Shown here in pieces: positions 34,657 through 43,918 of a stretch of 50,317 nucleotides of DNA. A program made the translations under genes and the position numbers. This stretch comes from Pseudomonadota bacterium. GTDB lineage: Bacteria; Pseudomonadota; Gammaproteobacteria; Xanthomonadales; Rhodanobacteraceae. The stretch spans positions 1-50,317 of the forward strand of contig JAKQJM010000043.1 in assembly GCA_029561145.1 (NCBI GenBank), given 5' to 3'. Each line of letters begins with the position of its first letter. The first letter of the stretch is position 1. Under the pieces are notes generated by a model that searched no databases, was not told the origin of the DNA, and was given only the letters and a program-made list of their open reading frames with translations.

Positions 34657-36096
34657 ATGGCCATGAACCGCAGGCGATTCCTCAAGCACGGCCTGGGCGC
34701 ATTCGGCGCCGCCGGCCTGTGCGGCGCATTCGGCAATCTGCGCATACTCGCCGCCGCAGCCGGCCAGCAGCGTTTCCCGATCGGCGACTACAAGGCGCTC
34801 GTGTGCATCTTCCTGCATGGCGGCAACGACAGCTTCAACAGCATCGTTCCGTACAGCACGAGCCAGTATGCGGACTATCGCAGTTCGCGCCAGGTACTCA
34901 TCGCCAACGGCGGCGTCGCCTTCGACCAGGCCACGATCGAGGCCAATGCCTTGTCGCCACTGGCTGCAGGCGGCGGTTTGCCCGGAGGTCTGCCGAGCGA
35001 TGGCGGCAGCTATGGCACGCATCCCGCCTTGGCCGAACTGCGCGGATTGTTCAACAGCGGCCGAGCGGCGGTCATCGCCAATGTCGGCACCTTGCTCCAT
35101 CCAACCACCCAGGCGCAGTACCAGGCCGGTACGATTGCCCTGCCCCCACAGCTTTTCTCGCATTCGGATCAATCGATCTACTGGCAGACCTCACGGCCGG
35201 ACGACGCCAACGCCAACGGCTGGGGTGGACGCATCGCCGATCGTCTGCACGCGTTCAACACGGGCCCGCTGCCGATGTGCGTCACGTTGAGCGGCAACAA
35301 CCTGTTCCAGCGCGGCGACATGGTCAGCAGCTATGCGATCTCGCCCGAAGGCGTCGAAAAGATGAGCTATCTCGGCGAAGGTCCGGAATCCTGGGTCATT
35401 CCGCCGAATGAAGACGGTGTCGCCGCATATCAGGCACTGCTTGCCGCGAATACCCAGGAGCACGCCTTCGAGCGTGCCTTTGCGGATGTCACGCGGAATA
35501 CCGTCGCCAACTACGAAATCGTCGATGCGGCGCTGAGCGCGGCGCCGCCGCTGACCACGACCTTTCCGGACAGCTCGCTTGGCGGGCAACTGCGCATGGC
35601 CGCGCGCCTGATCCAGGTGCGCGCCGCACTCGGCATGAGCCGCCAGGTCTTCTTCGTTTCCGCCGGTGCCTACGACACGCACAACAACCAGGTCGACGAT
35701 CAGCAGTGGAACCTGAGCCAGCTCTCCCAGGCGCTCAAGGCGTTCTACGATGCCACCGTCGAGTTGTCCGTCGCGCAATCGGTCACCGCGTTCACCGCTT
35801 CGGATTTCGGTCGTTCGCTCGGCGTCAATGTCGATGGAACGGATCACGGCTGGGGCGGCCATCATTTCGTCGTCGGCGGCGCCGTGCGCGGAAAGCGCTT
35901 CTACGGCACGATGCCTTCGCTGCGCGACAACGCCAATCCCGACGATACCGGCTACGGCCAGATCATCCCGACCACGGCCGTCGACCAGTACGCCGCGACG
36001 CTGGCGGCATGGCTCGGTGTGAGCAACAGCGAAATCGCGGACATCTTCCCGTCGCTGGCCAACTTCAATTCCGCCGACCTCGGGTTTCTTGCCTGA
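34657..36096 (+). CDS. DUF1501 domain protein, Tat-exported
   Basis: A 479-residue protein. The N-terminus MAMNRRRFLKHGLGAFGAAG is a twin-arginine signal (RRRFLK), implying folded export, often with a bound metal or cofactor. DUF1501 (sulfatase/alkaline-phosphatase-like fold) signatures are VCIFLHGGNDSFNSIVPYS, ALGMSRQVFFVSAGAYDTHNNQ and FTASDFGRSLGVNVDGTDHGWGGHHFVVGG. The latter supply the expected D and H residues. Function is not established; the partner DUF1800 protein is encoded directly upstream. A bidirectional-looking hairpin follows the gene. Confidence 0.9.
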   Translation: MAMNRRRFLKHGLGAFGAAGLCGAFGNLRILAAAAGQQRFPIGDYKALVCIFLHGGNDSFNSIVPYSTSQYADYRSSRQVLIANGGVAFDQATIEANALSPLAAGGGLPGGLPSDGGSYGTHPALAELRGLFNSGRAAVIANVGTLLHPTTQAQYQAGTIALPPQLFSHSDQSIYWQTSRPDDANANGWGGRIADRLHAFNTGPLPMCVTLSGNNLFQRGDMVSSYAISPEGVEKMSYLGEGPESWVIPPNEDGVAAYQALLAANTQEHAFERAFADVTRNTVANYEIVDAALSAAPPLTTTFPDSSLGGQLRMAARLIQVRAALGMSRQVFFVSAGAYDTHNNQVDDQQWNLSQLSQALKAFYDATVELSVAQSVTAFTASDFGRSLGVNVDGTDHGWGGHHFVVGGAVRGKRFYGTMPSLRDNANPDDTGYGQIIPTTAVDQYAATLAAWLGVSNSEIADIFPSLANFNSADLGFLA

Positions 36097-36127
36097 TCGA
36101 TCCGCGCAACCACGCTTGAAATGAAAA

Positions 36128-36145
36128 GGGCGCCTCGCGGCGCCC
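36128..36145 (-). terminator. Intrinsic terminator of the aldolase gene
   Basis: GGGCGCC (36128-36134) and GGCGCCC (36139-36145) form a seven-pair GC stem with a TCGC loop. On the minus strand it is followed by TTTTCATTT, which makes it a terminator for the leftward aldolase gene. It lies 28 bases beyond that stop codon. On the plus strand it follows the DUF1501 gene, with only TCTCATC after the stem. Confidence 0.7.
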
Positions 36146-36172
36146 TCTCATCAAACTTGAACGGCTGGCGTA

Positions 36173-37183
36173 TCAGGCACCTTTCTTCCACTGTCCGAGC
36201 GCAGCCAGTCCGTTTTCCCTGGCACGCTGGGCAACCGTGCTCTGCGCACTGGCGAAGTTGGCCGCCATGTCCTTGCCCCACAGCTTGAGCGCAGCCTGCT
36301 GCATCGCGCGGCCATACGAGAACGACAAAGGCCACGGATGCGGACCCTGCTGGTTCATCGCGTTGAGATTCGCGGTGGCGAATTCGTCGGACTGACCGCC
36401 CGAGAGGAACACGATGCCGGGCAGCGAGGCCGGCACGGCCGCCTTCAGGCAGCGGATCGTCGCATCGGCGACGTCTTCACTGTCGGATTGATCGGGGCAA
36501 TCCTTGCCGGCCAGCACCATGCTCGCCTTGAGGATGGTTCCTTCGAGGAACACATTCTGCTCGTACAGCGACGCGAACAGGCTGCGCAGGGTGGCTTCGG
36601 TCACTTCGTAGCATTCGTCGATGTCGTGCGCGCCATCCATCAGCACTTCAGGCTCGACCATCGGCACGATGCCGGCTTCCTGGCACAGCGCGGCGTAGCG
36701 CGCGAGCGCGTGGCAATTCGCTTCGATGCAGGTACCGCTCGGCGAATCGCCGCTGATCGTGATGACCGCGCGCCACTTGGCGAACTTCGCACCAAGCTTG
36801 GCGTATTCGTTCAGGCGTTCGCGCAGGCCGTCGAGACCTTCGGTGACCAGCTCACCCGGAAATCCGGCGAGCGGAAACGGGCCACGATCAACCTTGATGC
36901 CCGGCAGGATGCCGGCGTCAAGCATGAGCTTCGTGAACGGCACGCCGGCCTTGGTCGACTGGCGGATCGTCTCGTCATACAGGATCGCGCCGGAAATGTG
37001 CTGGTTGAGACCCGGCGTGGTCAACAGCATTTCGCGGTAGGCGCGACGATTCTCTTCGGTGTTCGGTACGCCCACCGTGTCGAAGCGCTTCTTGATCGTG
37101 TTGTTCGATTCATCAATCGCGATGATGCCCTTGCCCGGCGCCACCATGGCCTGGGCGATGCTTTCAAGCTGCTCGATACTCAT
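36173..37183 (-). CDS. Class I fructose-bisphosphate aldolase
   Basis: A 336-residue glycolytic/gluconeogenic aldolase that cleaves fructose 1,6-bisphosphate to dihydroxyacetone phosphate and glyceraldehyde 3-phosphate. It has the animal-type class I sequence: APGKGIIAIDESNNTIKKRFDTVG near the N-terminus, KWRAVI around residue 140, EPEVLMDGAHDI, and the Schiff-base lysine in LEGTILKASMV. FLSGGQSDEFAT is the usual phosphate-binding strand. Class I enzymes of this kind are less common in bacteria than class II. It is the last gene of the leftward carbon-metabolism cluster and has its own -10-like box upstream. Confidence 0.94.
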   Translation of the reverse strand: MSIEQLESIAQAMVAPGKGIIAIDESNNTIKKRFDTVGVPNTEENRRAYREMLLTTPGLNQHISGAILYDETIRQSTKAGVPFTKLMLDAGILPGIKVDRGPFPLAGFPGELVTEGLDGLRERLNEYAKLGAKFAKWRAVITISGDSPSGTCIEANCHALARYAALCQEAGIVPMVEPEVLMDGAHDIDECYEVTEATLRSLFASLYEQNVFLEGTILKASMVLAGKDCPDQSDSEDVADATIRCLKAAVPASLPGIVFLSGGQSDEFATANLNAMNQQGPHPWPLSFSYGRAMQQAALKLWGKDMAANFASAQSTVAQRARENGLAALGQWKKGA

Positions 37184-37261
37184 CGATGGACGACTCCAGA
37201 AAAACAGTACGTTGCGCCAACACGGCGAGTGTCGGCTGGAATGGGGGTTTCAGGGGCGCGG

Positions 37262-37267
37262 AGTATA
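37262..37267 (-). promoter_or_regulatory. Possible -10 box of the aldolase gene
   Basis: The minus strand reads TATACT at 37267-37262, about 79 bases before the aldolase ATG. No good -35 element is visible at the right distance. Just beyond it, CTGGCGCAAC occurs twice in a row (about 37309-37328). Confidence 0.3.
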
Positions 37268-37357
37268 GGCCAGTTCGCCCGCGACTGCAGTTCAGGCGAT
37301 ATGGGCTGGCGCAACCTGCTGGCGCAACGAGTCGTCGCCGGAGCCGACCGTAACTTC

Positions 37358-37810
37358 CTATTTTTCGGGCTTTTTCGCGCTCCAGCGCCGCGCCGGTATG
37401 ACGCATTGACGCATCACCGCTTCGCGCGCTGCGGGATCCGTCGGCAGGTTGAACGGAAAGATCAGCGAACTGAACACGCGATCACGGCCTGCGTTCATGA
37501 GCGCGGGCTCGAACTCGAGGTTCGAGGCGATGCTCGCCGCGAGCTCGCCGTAGCCGCCGGGCGGCACGACTTTCTCGATCGCGATATTGCTCGCGCGGCC
37601 ATTGCCCTCGACGATGAAGGACACGGCGGCGCAACCGGGCTGATCCATGTTCTTGCCGCCGAGCGGTGCATCGCCCTGGACCGAGGATTTCATCATCACC
37701 CAGTACTTCTCGAGATCGTCGGGCGCGACCGATCGCGGCACCTTCTGGGCGAACGCGAACGAGGTAAGCGCCAAGCAGGCGATCAGAAACATGCTCTTTC
37801 GCAGGGCCAT
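37358..37810 (-). CDS. Exported TonB-C-terminal-like protein
   Basis: A 150-residue protein with a signal peptide (MALRKSMFLIACLALTSFAFA). The mature part resembles a solitary TonB_C domain: CAAVSFIVEGNGRASNIAIEKVVPPGGYGELAASIASNLEFEPA follows the beta-alpha-beta pattern seen in the C-terminus of the BlaR1-type protein at 3796-5577. It lacks the membrane anchor and proline-rich linker of true TonB. It lies in the glycolysis cluster between the 193-residue membrane protein and the aldolase gene. Function unknown. Confidence 0.65.
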   Translation of the reverse strand: MALRKSMFLIACLALTSFAFAQKVPRSVAPDDLEKYWVMMKSSVQGDAPLGGKNMDQPGCAAVSFIVEGNGRASNIAIEKVVPPGGYGELAASIASNLEFEPALMNAGRDRVFSSLIFPFNLPTDPAAREAVMRQCVIPARRWSAKKPEK

Positions 37811-37966
37811 GGCTGGGGTTCCGGGTTGACTGAGACTTCAGGATACCGAATCCGGAACAGCGGGTCTTCGTTCGACGACTTCCAGCGCGTCGATCCAATG
37901 ATTCCTGCCCAGCGGTCCCAGGACTGGGGGGATCCAGGACTCGATGGAACATCCGCGCGAAACGGA

Positions 37967-38548
37967 CTAGTCCGAATCCTCCGAAGGGCTTGCCTTCCGT
38001 GCGGCCATTCCGGAACTCCCCGCATAACGCATCTTCTGCAGCAGCTTCGCAAGCCCGCGTGCGCCAAGCGTCAACGCAATGCCGGTAATGACCTCGAGCG
38101 CGTCATAGGCGATCTGGCCATGCAAACTGCGCATGGCGGCTTCGCCCGTTCCCAGCAATTCGGACATCCAGACGTACCGATAACCCAGCTCCGAAAGATC
38201 GAGAATGCCGGTCATTATCCAGTACATGCCGAGTACGCTCAGCGCAATCCACTGCATGTCCGCGGCGGATACGGGGCTTTCGAAAACCTGTTGCGCGCTT
38301 CGCGCCGAGGCCAGGCGAGCGAGTGGCCCCGGATAGAGCCACAGCAGGAATGAAGTGAGCATACCGAACGCGAAGAAACCCCAGGCAAGCCATTGCTGCT
38401 CTGCCGGGTAGGAGGAATATCCTCCCTGACCGATCATGTAGCCCATTCTCTCGATCGAGCCCAAGGCCAGCATCACGGCACCGAGCCTTATCACGATGCA
38501 AAGAATCGAGTACAGCGATGTGCGCATCCCTTGCGGTTCCCCGTCCAT
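37967..38548 (-). CDS. Hypothetical four-helix membrane protein
   Basis: A 193-residue protein with about four hydrophobic segments (around residues 12-40, 52-72, 98-118 and 145-165) and a polar C-terminus (RKASPSEDSD). I do not recognise the family. Its ATG shares one base with the pyk stop (TGATG at 38550-38546), so its translation is probably coupled to pyruvate kinase. That close linkage is the main hint of its role, and nothing in the sequence shows whether it acts in glycolysis. Confidence 0.6.
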   Translation of the reverse strand: MDGEPQGMRTSLYSILCIVIRLGAVMLALGSIERMGYMIGQGGYSSYPAEQQWLAWGFFAFGMLTSFLLWLYPGPLARLASARSAQQVFESPVSAADMQWIALSVLGMYWIMTGILDLSELGYRYVWMSELLGTGEAAMRSLHGQIAYDALEVITGIALTLGARGLAKLLQKMRYAGSSGMAARKASPSEDSD

Positions 38549-40014
38549 CAGAGATCTCCCAAGCCCTCGGCCAGTCCGTCCGCGCCGACGCGCAGGAGTT
38601 TCAGCGTATTCGTGCCGCCGAGCTGGCCGGTATGGTCGCCGGTGGTCAGGATCACGCGATCGTTTTCGGCCAGGTGACCGAGCTGGTAGAGATGCTGGAC
38701 AGCCGCGCGCGCGGCCTGCGTCGGGCCGACATCGTGCGGGTCGAACTCGATCGGATGCACGTCGCGGAACAGCAACATGCGACGCCGCGCGGCACCGTTT
38801 CGCGACAACGCATAGATCGGCACGCTGGAACGATGGCGCGAGAGCCAGCGTGCGGTCGCGCCCGACTCGGTCAAGGCGACGATCGCGCGCACGCCGATGC
38901 GCCCGGCGAGGAACATCGTGGCGAGTGCGATCGCCTGATCGGTGCGATCGAGCACATGTGCGCCCGGACCGACATCGTTCGGCGGCTCGAACTGGCGCTC
39001 GGCGCCGAGGCAGACGCGTCGCATGGCGGCGACCGCCTTGTCCGGATGACGCCCTGACGCGGTCTCCTGCGAGAGCATCACGGCATCGGTGCCATCGATC
39101 ACGGCATTGGCCACGTCGAGTACTTCGGCACGCGTCGGAATCGGCGACTCGACCATCGATTGCATCATCTGCGTCGCGGTGATGACGACCCGACTGCGTT
39201 CGAGCGTCTCGCGGATGATCTTCTTCTGCAGCCCCGGCAATTCGGCGTCGCCGATCTCGACGCCGAGATCGCCACGCGCAACCATGACGACATCGCTTGC
39301 TTCGATGATCTCGCCGAGCGCCGCAATGGCTTCGGTGCGTTCGATCTTGGCAACGATCGCCGCGTCGCCACCGGCTTCGCGAAGCAGGCGGCGCGCCTGT
39401 TCGACGTCATCGGCGTTCTTCACGAACGAAACGGCGAGGAACTCGACCTGCAATTCGGCAGCAAGCTGGATGTCGCGACGATCCTTGTCCGACAGCGCCG
39501 CGACGGTGAGACCTCCGCCCTGACGATTGATGCCCTTGCGATCGGACAGGCGACCGCCGATCGCCACGCGGCAATGCACCTGCTCGGGAGCGACTTCGAC
39601 AACATCGAGTGCGATCAGTCCGTCGTCGAGCAGGAGGAGATCGCCCGGTTTCACGTCGCGCCACAGATCAAGATAGCCGACGCCTACGCGGTTGACGTCT
39701 CCCGGCGCCGCATCGGCCCGGCAATCGAGCGTGAACGCTGCACCGATCTCGAGATGCACGGCGCCATCCGCGAAGCGCTCGACGCGGATCTTCGGTCCCT
39801 GCAGGTCACCAAGCACGGCGACTTCGCGCCCGAGTTCGGCCGCCATCGCGCGAACCGCAGCCGCCCGCGCGCGATGATCATCCGCATTTCCATGCGAGAA
39901 GTTCAGGCGAACCACATCGACGCCTTCGGCGAGGACATTCTTCAACATGCCCGGCGCATCGGTGGCCGGGCCCAGCGTGGCGATGATCCTTGTACGACGC
40001 AACTGCTGAGACAT
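38548..40014 (-). CDS. pyk: Pyruvate kinase
   Basis: A 488-residue enzyme converting phosphoenolpyruvate and ADP to pyruvate and ATP. Signatures are RTRIIATLGPATDAPGML at the N-terminus, VRLNFSHGNADDH, the catalytic lysine segment IVAKIERTEAI, MVARGDLGVEIG, and ATQMMQSM followed by PTRAEVLDVANAVIDGTDAVMLS. The C-terminal domain ends ...TNTLKLLRVGADGL. Length is normal for the type II (PykA-like) form. It follows the HAD phosphatase gene by 73 bases and shares one base with the next gene. Confidence 0.96.
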   Translation of the reverse strand: MSQQLRRTRIIATLGPATDAPGMLKNVLAEGVDVVRLNFSHGNADDHRARAAAVRAMAAELGREVAVLGDLQGPKIRVERFADGAVHLEIGAAFTLDCRADAAPGDVNRVGVGYLDLWRDVKPGDLLLLDDGLIALDVVEVAPEQVHCRVAIGGRLSDRKGINRQGGGLTVAALSDKDRRDIQLAAELQVEFLAVSFVKNADDVEQARRLLREAGGDAAIVAKIERTEAIAALGEIIEASDVVMVARGDLGVEIGDAELPGLQKKIIRETLERSRVVITATQMMQSMVESPIPTRAEVLDVANAVIDGTDAVMLSQETASGRHPDKAVAAMRRVCLGAERQFEPPNDVGPGAHVLDRTDQAIALATMFLAGRIGVRAIVALTESGATARWLSRHRSSVPIYALSRNGAARRRMLLFRDVHPIEFDPHDVGPTQAARAAVQHLYQLGHLAENDRVILTTGDHTGQLGGTNTLKLLRVGADGLAEGLGDL

Positions 40015-40087
40015 TCATCGACTCCTCATGGGTCCGCCGCGTGAAGCTATCACAGCCAACCGTCGGGAAATCGCGATTGCGCAGCTG

Positions 40088-40780
40088 TCAGCCGATGCCT
40101 GACGGAGTCGCCTGGCGCCTGCCCGCATGTCCCGCCAGGCAGGCATCGAGACATTCGACGATCTCGCGCGGCTCGGCCACGATGTGATCGGCCCCGGCCG
40201 CGCGCAACTCGTCATGGTCGCCGAAACCCCAGAGCACGCCGATGCCACGCACGGAATTGCCGCGAGCGCCTTCGATGTCGAATCGACGATCGCCGATCAT
40301 CGCGGTGTCGTCGACCGAACCGTTTGCCTCGCGCAGCGCCTTCGCGACGAGTGCGACCTTCTCGCTGCTGCGCCCGCCTGCCGCCGGACCATGCACCGCA
40401 TCAAAAAGATGGCCGAACGGCAGACTGCCGACAATTCGTCTTGCCTGTTCCTCGATCTTGGAGGTCACCACCGCGAGTCTGTGGCCGCGTCGTGCAAGCT
40501 CGGAAACGAGGTCGGCGATACCCGGATAGACCGAGTGCTCGCTCCAGCCGACATGATCGAACCGCTCATGGTAGTGATGGACCGCGCGGTCGACACGCGC
40601 CTCGTCGTCGCCAACCACGCTCGGGAACGACGCGTGCAACGGCGGACCGATCCACGATCTCAGCACCGCCTGCGTCGGCGGCTCGACATCGAGCGCACGC
40701 AACGCGTGCTCCATCGACTTCGTGATGCCGATCTCCGAGTCGATCAGGGTGCCATCGAGATCGAACAGGATCAGGCTCAC
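40088..40780 (-). CDS. HAD phosphatase, phosphoglycolate phosphatase-like
   Basis: A 230-residue HAD-superfamily hydrolase. Motif I is LFDLDGTLIDSE, motif II VVTSK, motif III a Lys in the EKVALVAKAL region, and motif IV GDRRFDIEGARGN. The helical cap between motifs I and II is of the Gph/PGPase type. The start is GTG at 40780, three bases after the pgk stop. Phosphoglycolate formed by DNA repair, or other side-products of glycolysis, are plausible substrates given its place between pgk and pyk; this is inference. Confidence 0.88.
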   Translation of the reverse strand: MSLILFDLDGTLIDSEIGITKSMEHALRALDVEPPTQAVLRSWIGPPLHASFPSVVGDDEARVDRAVHHYHERFDHVGWSEHSVYPGIADLVSELARRGHRLAVVTSKIEEQARRIVGSLPFGHLFDAVHGPAAGGRSSEKVALVAKALREANGSVDDTAMIGDRRFDIEGARGNSVRGIGVLWGFGDHDELRAAGADHIVAEPREIVECLDACLAGHAGRRQATPSGIG

Positions 40781-40783
40781 CGC

Positions 40784-41959
40784 TTATGCGCCGCGCGCGC
40801 GCAGGGCGGTGACCGCCGGCAATTCGCGTCCTTCGAGGAACTCGAGAAACGCACCGCCGCCGGTCGAGATATACGAAATCTTGTCGGCGATGCCGTACTT
40901 GTCGACTGCAGCCAGCGTGTCGCCGCCACCGGCAATCGAGAAAGCGGGAGATTTGGCGATCGCTTTCGCGAGCGCTTCGGTGCCGCCGCCGAACGCATCG
41001 AACTCGAACACGCCGACCGGGCCGTTCCAGACCACCGTACCGGCCTTGTCGATCAGCGCGGCATAACGAGCCGCAGTCTGCGGGCCGATATCGAGGATCA
41101 TGTCATCGTCGCCCACGTCCTCAACGCGCTTCACGGTCGCCGGCGCGTCGGCCGCAAAACGCGACGCGACGACGACATCGACCGGAATCGGAACCTGGCC
41201 ACCGCGTGCAATCGCCGCGGCGCTGATGCGATTGGCAGTCTCGATCAGGTCCGGCTCGTGCAATGACTTCCCGACGTTGTAGCCCGCGGCAGCAAGAAAG
41301 GTATTCGCGATGCCGCCGCCGACGATCAGCTGATCGACTTTGTCGACCAGATTCTCGAGCAAGGTCAACTTGGTCGAAACCTTGGATCCGGCGACGATCG
41401 CAAGCAAGGGTCTTGCCGGGTATTCAAGCGCCTTGGCCAGCGCGTCGAGTTCGGCCATCAGCAGGGGTCCGCCGGCCGCAACCCGGGCATGGCGAATGAC
41501 GCCATGCGTCGAAGCCTGCGCGCGATGCGCCGTACCGAACGCATCCATGACGAACACATCGCAGAGCGCGGCGTACTTGCGCGACAGACCGTCATCATCG
41601 CTGGCCTCGCCGACATTCATCCGACAATTCTCAAGCAGGCTGATCGATCCCGGTGCCGTCTTGACGCCATCGACCCAGTCGCGAATCAAGGGTACGTCGC
41701 GGCCGAGCAGTTCCGAGAGGCGCGCTGCGACCGGAGCGAGCGAATCGGCCGCGCTCCAGACGCCTTCCTTCGGTCGTCCAAGGTGCGAGGTGACCAGCAC
41801 CGTCGCGCCTTTCACGAGGGCGAGCCGCAAGGTCGGAAGCGATGCCGTGATGCGCTGCTCCGAGGTGATCCGGCCCTCCTCGATCGGGACGTTGAGATCC
41901 TGGCGGATCAGCACGCGCTTGTTGGACAGATCGAGATCGCTCATGCGAATGATGGGCAT
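40784..41959 (-). CDS. pgk: Phosphoglycerate kinase
   Basis: A 391-residue enzyme transferring phosphate from 1,3-bisphosphoglycerate to ADP. Signatures are [78 protein letters not shown], and the C-terminal nucleotide-binding [14 protein letters not shown]. Length is normal. It is the first gene of the leftward cluster pgk, HAD phosphatase, pyk, membrane protein, and has a good promoter 30-70 bases upstream. Confidence 0.96.
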   Translation of the reverse strand: MPIIRMSDLDLSNKRVLIRQDLNVPIEEGRITSEQRITASLPTLRLALVKGATVLVTSHLGRPKEGVWSAADSLAPVAARLSELLGRDVPLIRDWVDGVKTAPGSISLLENCRMNVGEASDDDGLSRKYAALCDVFVMDAFGTAHRAQASTHGVIRHARVAAGGPLLMAELDALAKALEYPARPLLAIVAGSKVSTKLTLLENLVDKVDQLIVGGGIANTFLAAAGYNVGKSLHEPDLIETANRISAAAIARGGQVPIPVDVVVASRFAADAPATVKRVEDVGDDDMILDIGPQTAARYAALIDKAGTVVWNGPVGVFEFDAFGGGTEALAKAIAKSPAFSIAGGGDTLAAVDKYGIADKISYISTGGGAFLEFLEGRELPAVTALRARGA

Positions 41960-41997
41960 CGCGGGTTCCTTTGACGGGCGAGGTTTGACAGCACGTC

Positions 41998-42026
41998 ATT
42001 ACAGCGTCAGGGACCCGCATTTGCAA
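41998..42026 (-). promoter_or_regulatory. Promoter of the pgk-pyk cluster
   Basis: On the minus strand, -35 TTGCAA (42026-42021) and -10 TGTAAT (42003-41998) are exactly 17 bases apart. Transcription would begin near 41991 and give a leader of about 30 bases, with AAGGAA as ribosome-binding site before the pgk ATG at 41959. The rest of the 229-base gap up to 42188 holds no other clear signal. Confidence 0.55.
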
Positions 42027-42188
42027 TGCACCGCAGGACAATTCCACTTCGCGACCCGGTCCATCCCGTGACGGGTCGTGGCCGGACCCAGTTCCCGTCG
42101 GCAGGCAAACGTGCAGACGCAGCCGCCCTGCCGCGAGCGAAGTTCCTGGCCCCGCCACGACCCGTGCGAGCGCTCTCGAAACGGGCTT

Positions 42189-43112
42189 TCAGTCGTCAAT
42201 CGGCATGTCGCCTTCGTCAGGTTCACGCTGCTCCGCCTTCTCGATTTTCTGCTCGGCTTCCTCGCGCGTGTCGCTGACCGATGGCAGGGTGGTCGGATTG
42301 TCGAACAGCAGTGCGGGGTCAATGCGCTTGCCCAGCCAGCGCAGTCCGATATGCAGATGCGGACCCGTGGCACGTCCAGTGCCACCGACCTTGCCGAGCG
42401 TCTGTCCGCGCTTGACCTTGTCGCCGTCCTTGACCGCAATCGATTCGAGATGGAAGTTCATGCTGATCAGGCCGTCGCCATGATCGACATACACGGAATT
42501 ACCAGCGAAAAAATGGTCGGCAGCAAGCACGACCGTGCCATCGGCAACCGCCTTCACCGCGTTGCCGAGACCCACCGGATAGTCGCGACCGCTGTGCAGG
42601 CTGCGATGCTCCTTGTTGAATATGCGTTCGCTGCCGAAATCGTCAGCGCTCGCCGGAAGCGTTGCGGCGGGCTTGCCCAGCGGCAATGAAAAATCAGGTG
42701 GGCTATCGACGCTGCCGCCGAGGATCCTCGCGATGGCACCGCGTTCGGCACCCGCACGCGCGTTGTCGTCGTCCGACGGCTTGAGAAACCGCTCGAGGCT
42801 TGCCGGCAATTCCATCTCGACTTCGGCGAAGTCGGCCTTCTCGACCTTGAGCGCGCCAAGGTGCTGTTTGCCGTCCTGATCCCACAAGGCGATCTCGTGG
42901 CTCCCCGGCTTCGTGCGGATATCTACCGGGTAGTAACAGACCGCGTCGACCGCTGCATAACGCATCCCGTAGATGCCGCATTCGCTCGCAGCCAGGCCTG
43001 CCCAGCGCGCAACACCACCCTGCGGCGCGGTCACGATGCTTGCGGCCAGCACGTTGCCAGCGCCGACCAGACCAGCGAAAACAGAAATCGCCACTACCCG
43101 TGCTGAAAACAT
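42189..43112 (-). CDS. M23-family (LytM) peptidoglycan endopeptidase
   Basis: A 307-residue exported protein. The start at 43112 gives a signal peptide (MFSARVVAISVFAGLVGAGNVLA). Residues 25-150 form an N-terminal beta-rich domain. The M23 catalytic domain has zinc ligands H and D in HSGRDYPVG (about residue 190) and H-x-H in GPHLHIGLRW (about residue 268), so it looks active. A charged Glu/Lys-rich tail ends the protein. It probably cuts peptide crosslinks of peptidoglycan in the periplasm. Confidence 0.9.
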   Translation of the reverse strand: MFSARVVAISVFAGLVGAGNVLAASIVTAPQGGVARWAGLAASECGIYGMRYAAVDAVCYYPVDIRTKPGSHEIALWDQDGKQHLGALKVEKADFAEVEMELPASLERFLKPSDDDNARAGAERGAIARILGGSVDSPPDFSLPLGKPAATLPASADDFGSERIFNKEHRSLHSGRDYPVGLGNAVKAVADGTVVLAADHFFAGNSVYVDHGDGLISMNFHLESIAVKDGDKVKRGQTLGKVGGTGRATGPHLHIGLRWLGKRIDPALLFDNPTTLPSVSDTREEAEQKIEKAEQREPDEGDMPIDD

Positions 43113-43322
43113 GATGCGCTCCCGGTTGGTGTTCAGTGGAGCGAACCCTAGCCGAGCAATTCCCAACCGCAGCACAACGCAGCGGGTCCCCCTACCCGAA
43201 CACGCTACGCCACATGGGATCGAGTCGATCCGACCTGGCTCTGAAGGTCCTGGTTGCCCTGCACGGTTTGAAGCAGAAGTCGGTCGACGCAACAACCCCC
43301 GATTCATGCGGCGCGCGGCGGT

Positions 43323-43673
43323 TTATCGCAGCTTCGCGACGTCCGCAAGCTCCGCCTCGATCGCCGTGGGCGAGAAACCCACGAGGCGCTTGCCGTTGAT
43401 CAGGATCAGCGGAGTGCCTGTGCCGCCATAGGATTTCCACTGCGCATGCGCTTCAGGGGATGCCTCGATGTCGCGCTCGTCCCAGTGCAACTTCCGCTCG
43501 CTGAACCAGGCCCGGGCTTTCGCGCAATATCCGCAGGTTTTCGTCGTGTACATGACGATCTGCGCATCCAGTTGGGGGTTTTCCGCCGCGCGCGCGACCG
43601 ACAGCGACAACGGCGTGGCGAATGCAGCGATGCCGAAGGCGAGGGCCAGCGAAAAACCGGATTTGTAGAACAT
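43323..43673 (-). CDS. Periplasmic glutaredoxin-like protein
   Basis: A 116-residue protein with a signal peptide (MFYKSGFSLALAFGIAAFATPLSLSVARA). The mature part is a small glutaredoxin/NrdH-like thioredoxin fold: VMYTTKTCGYCAKARAWF holds the CGYC active site, and GTGTPLILINGKRLVGFS contains the cis-proline and glutathione-site residues. An exported glutaredoxin is unusual because glutathione-linked reduction is mainly cytoplasmic; it may act in periplasmic disulfide exchange. It lies alone between the M23 gene and a divergent membrane-protein gene. Confidence 0.85.
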   Translation of the reverse strand: MFYKSGFSLALAFGIAAFATPLSLSVARAAENPQLDAQIVMYTTKTCGYCAKARAWFSERKLHWDERDIEASPEAHAQWKSYGGTGTPLILINGKRLVGFSPTAIEAELADVAKLR

Positions 43674-43918
43674 GTGCGCTCCAGGGGTGAATGCCAGCGG
43701 TCGCATGGCCAGGCAACTGTGAGTTCAGCGCCAGCGATTGGTTCCGCGTCGACGTCGAATCACCCGCAATCCAGGATTCCGCTCGACGATTGACGCTGCC
43801 GCACGCATCGCGAAAAGGTCAGGCATCGGGGTTGCTGCCTGTTTCCTCCTTCCCGCTTCCGCCTGTGGAACAATCCACCTTCGGACAGGGTGCGGGAAGC
43901 GGCTCCGGGGAACGCGAC

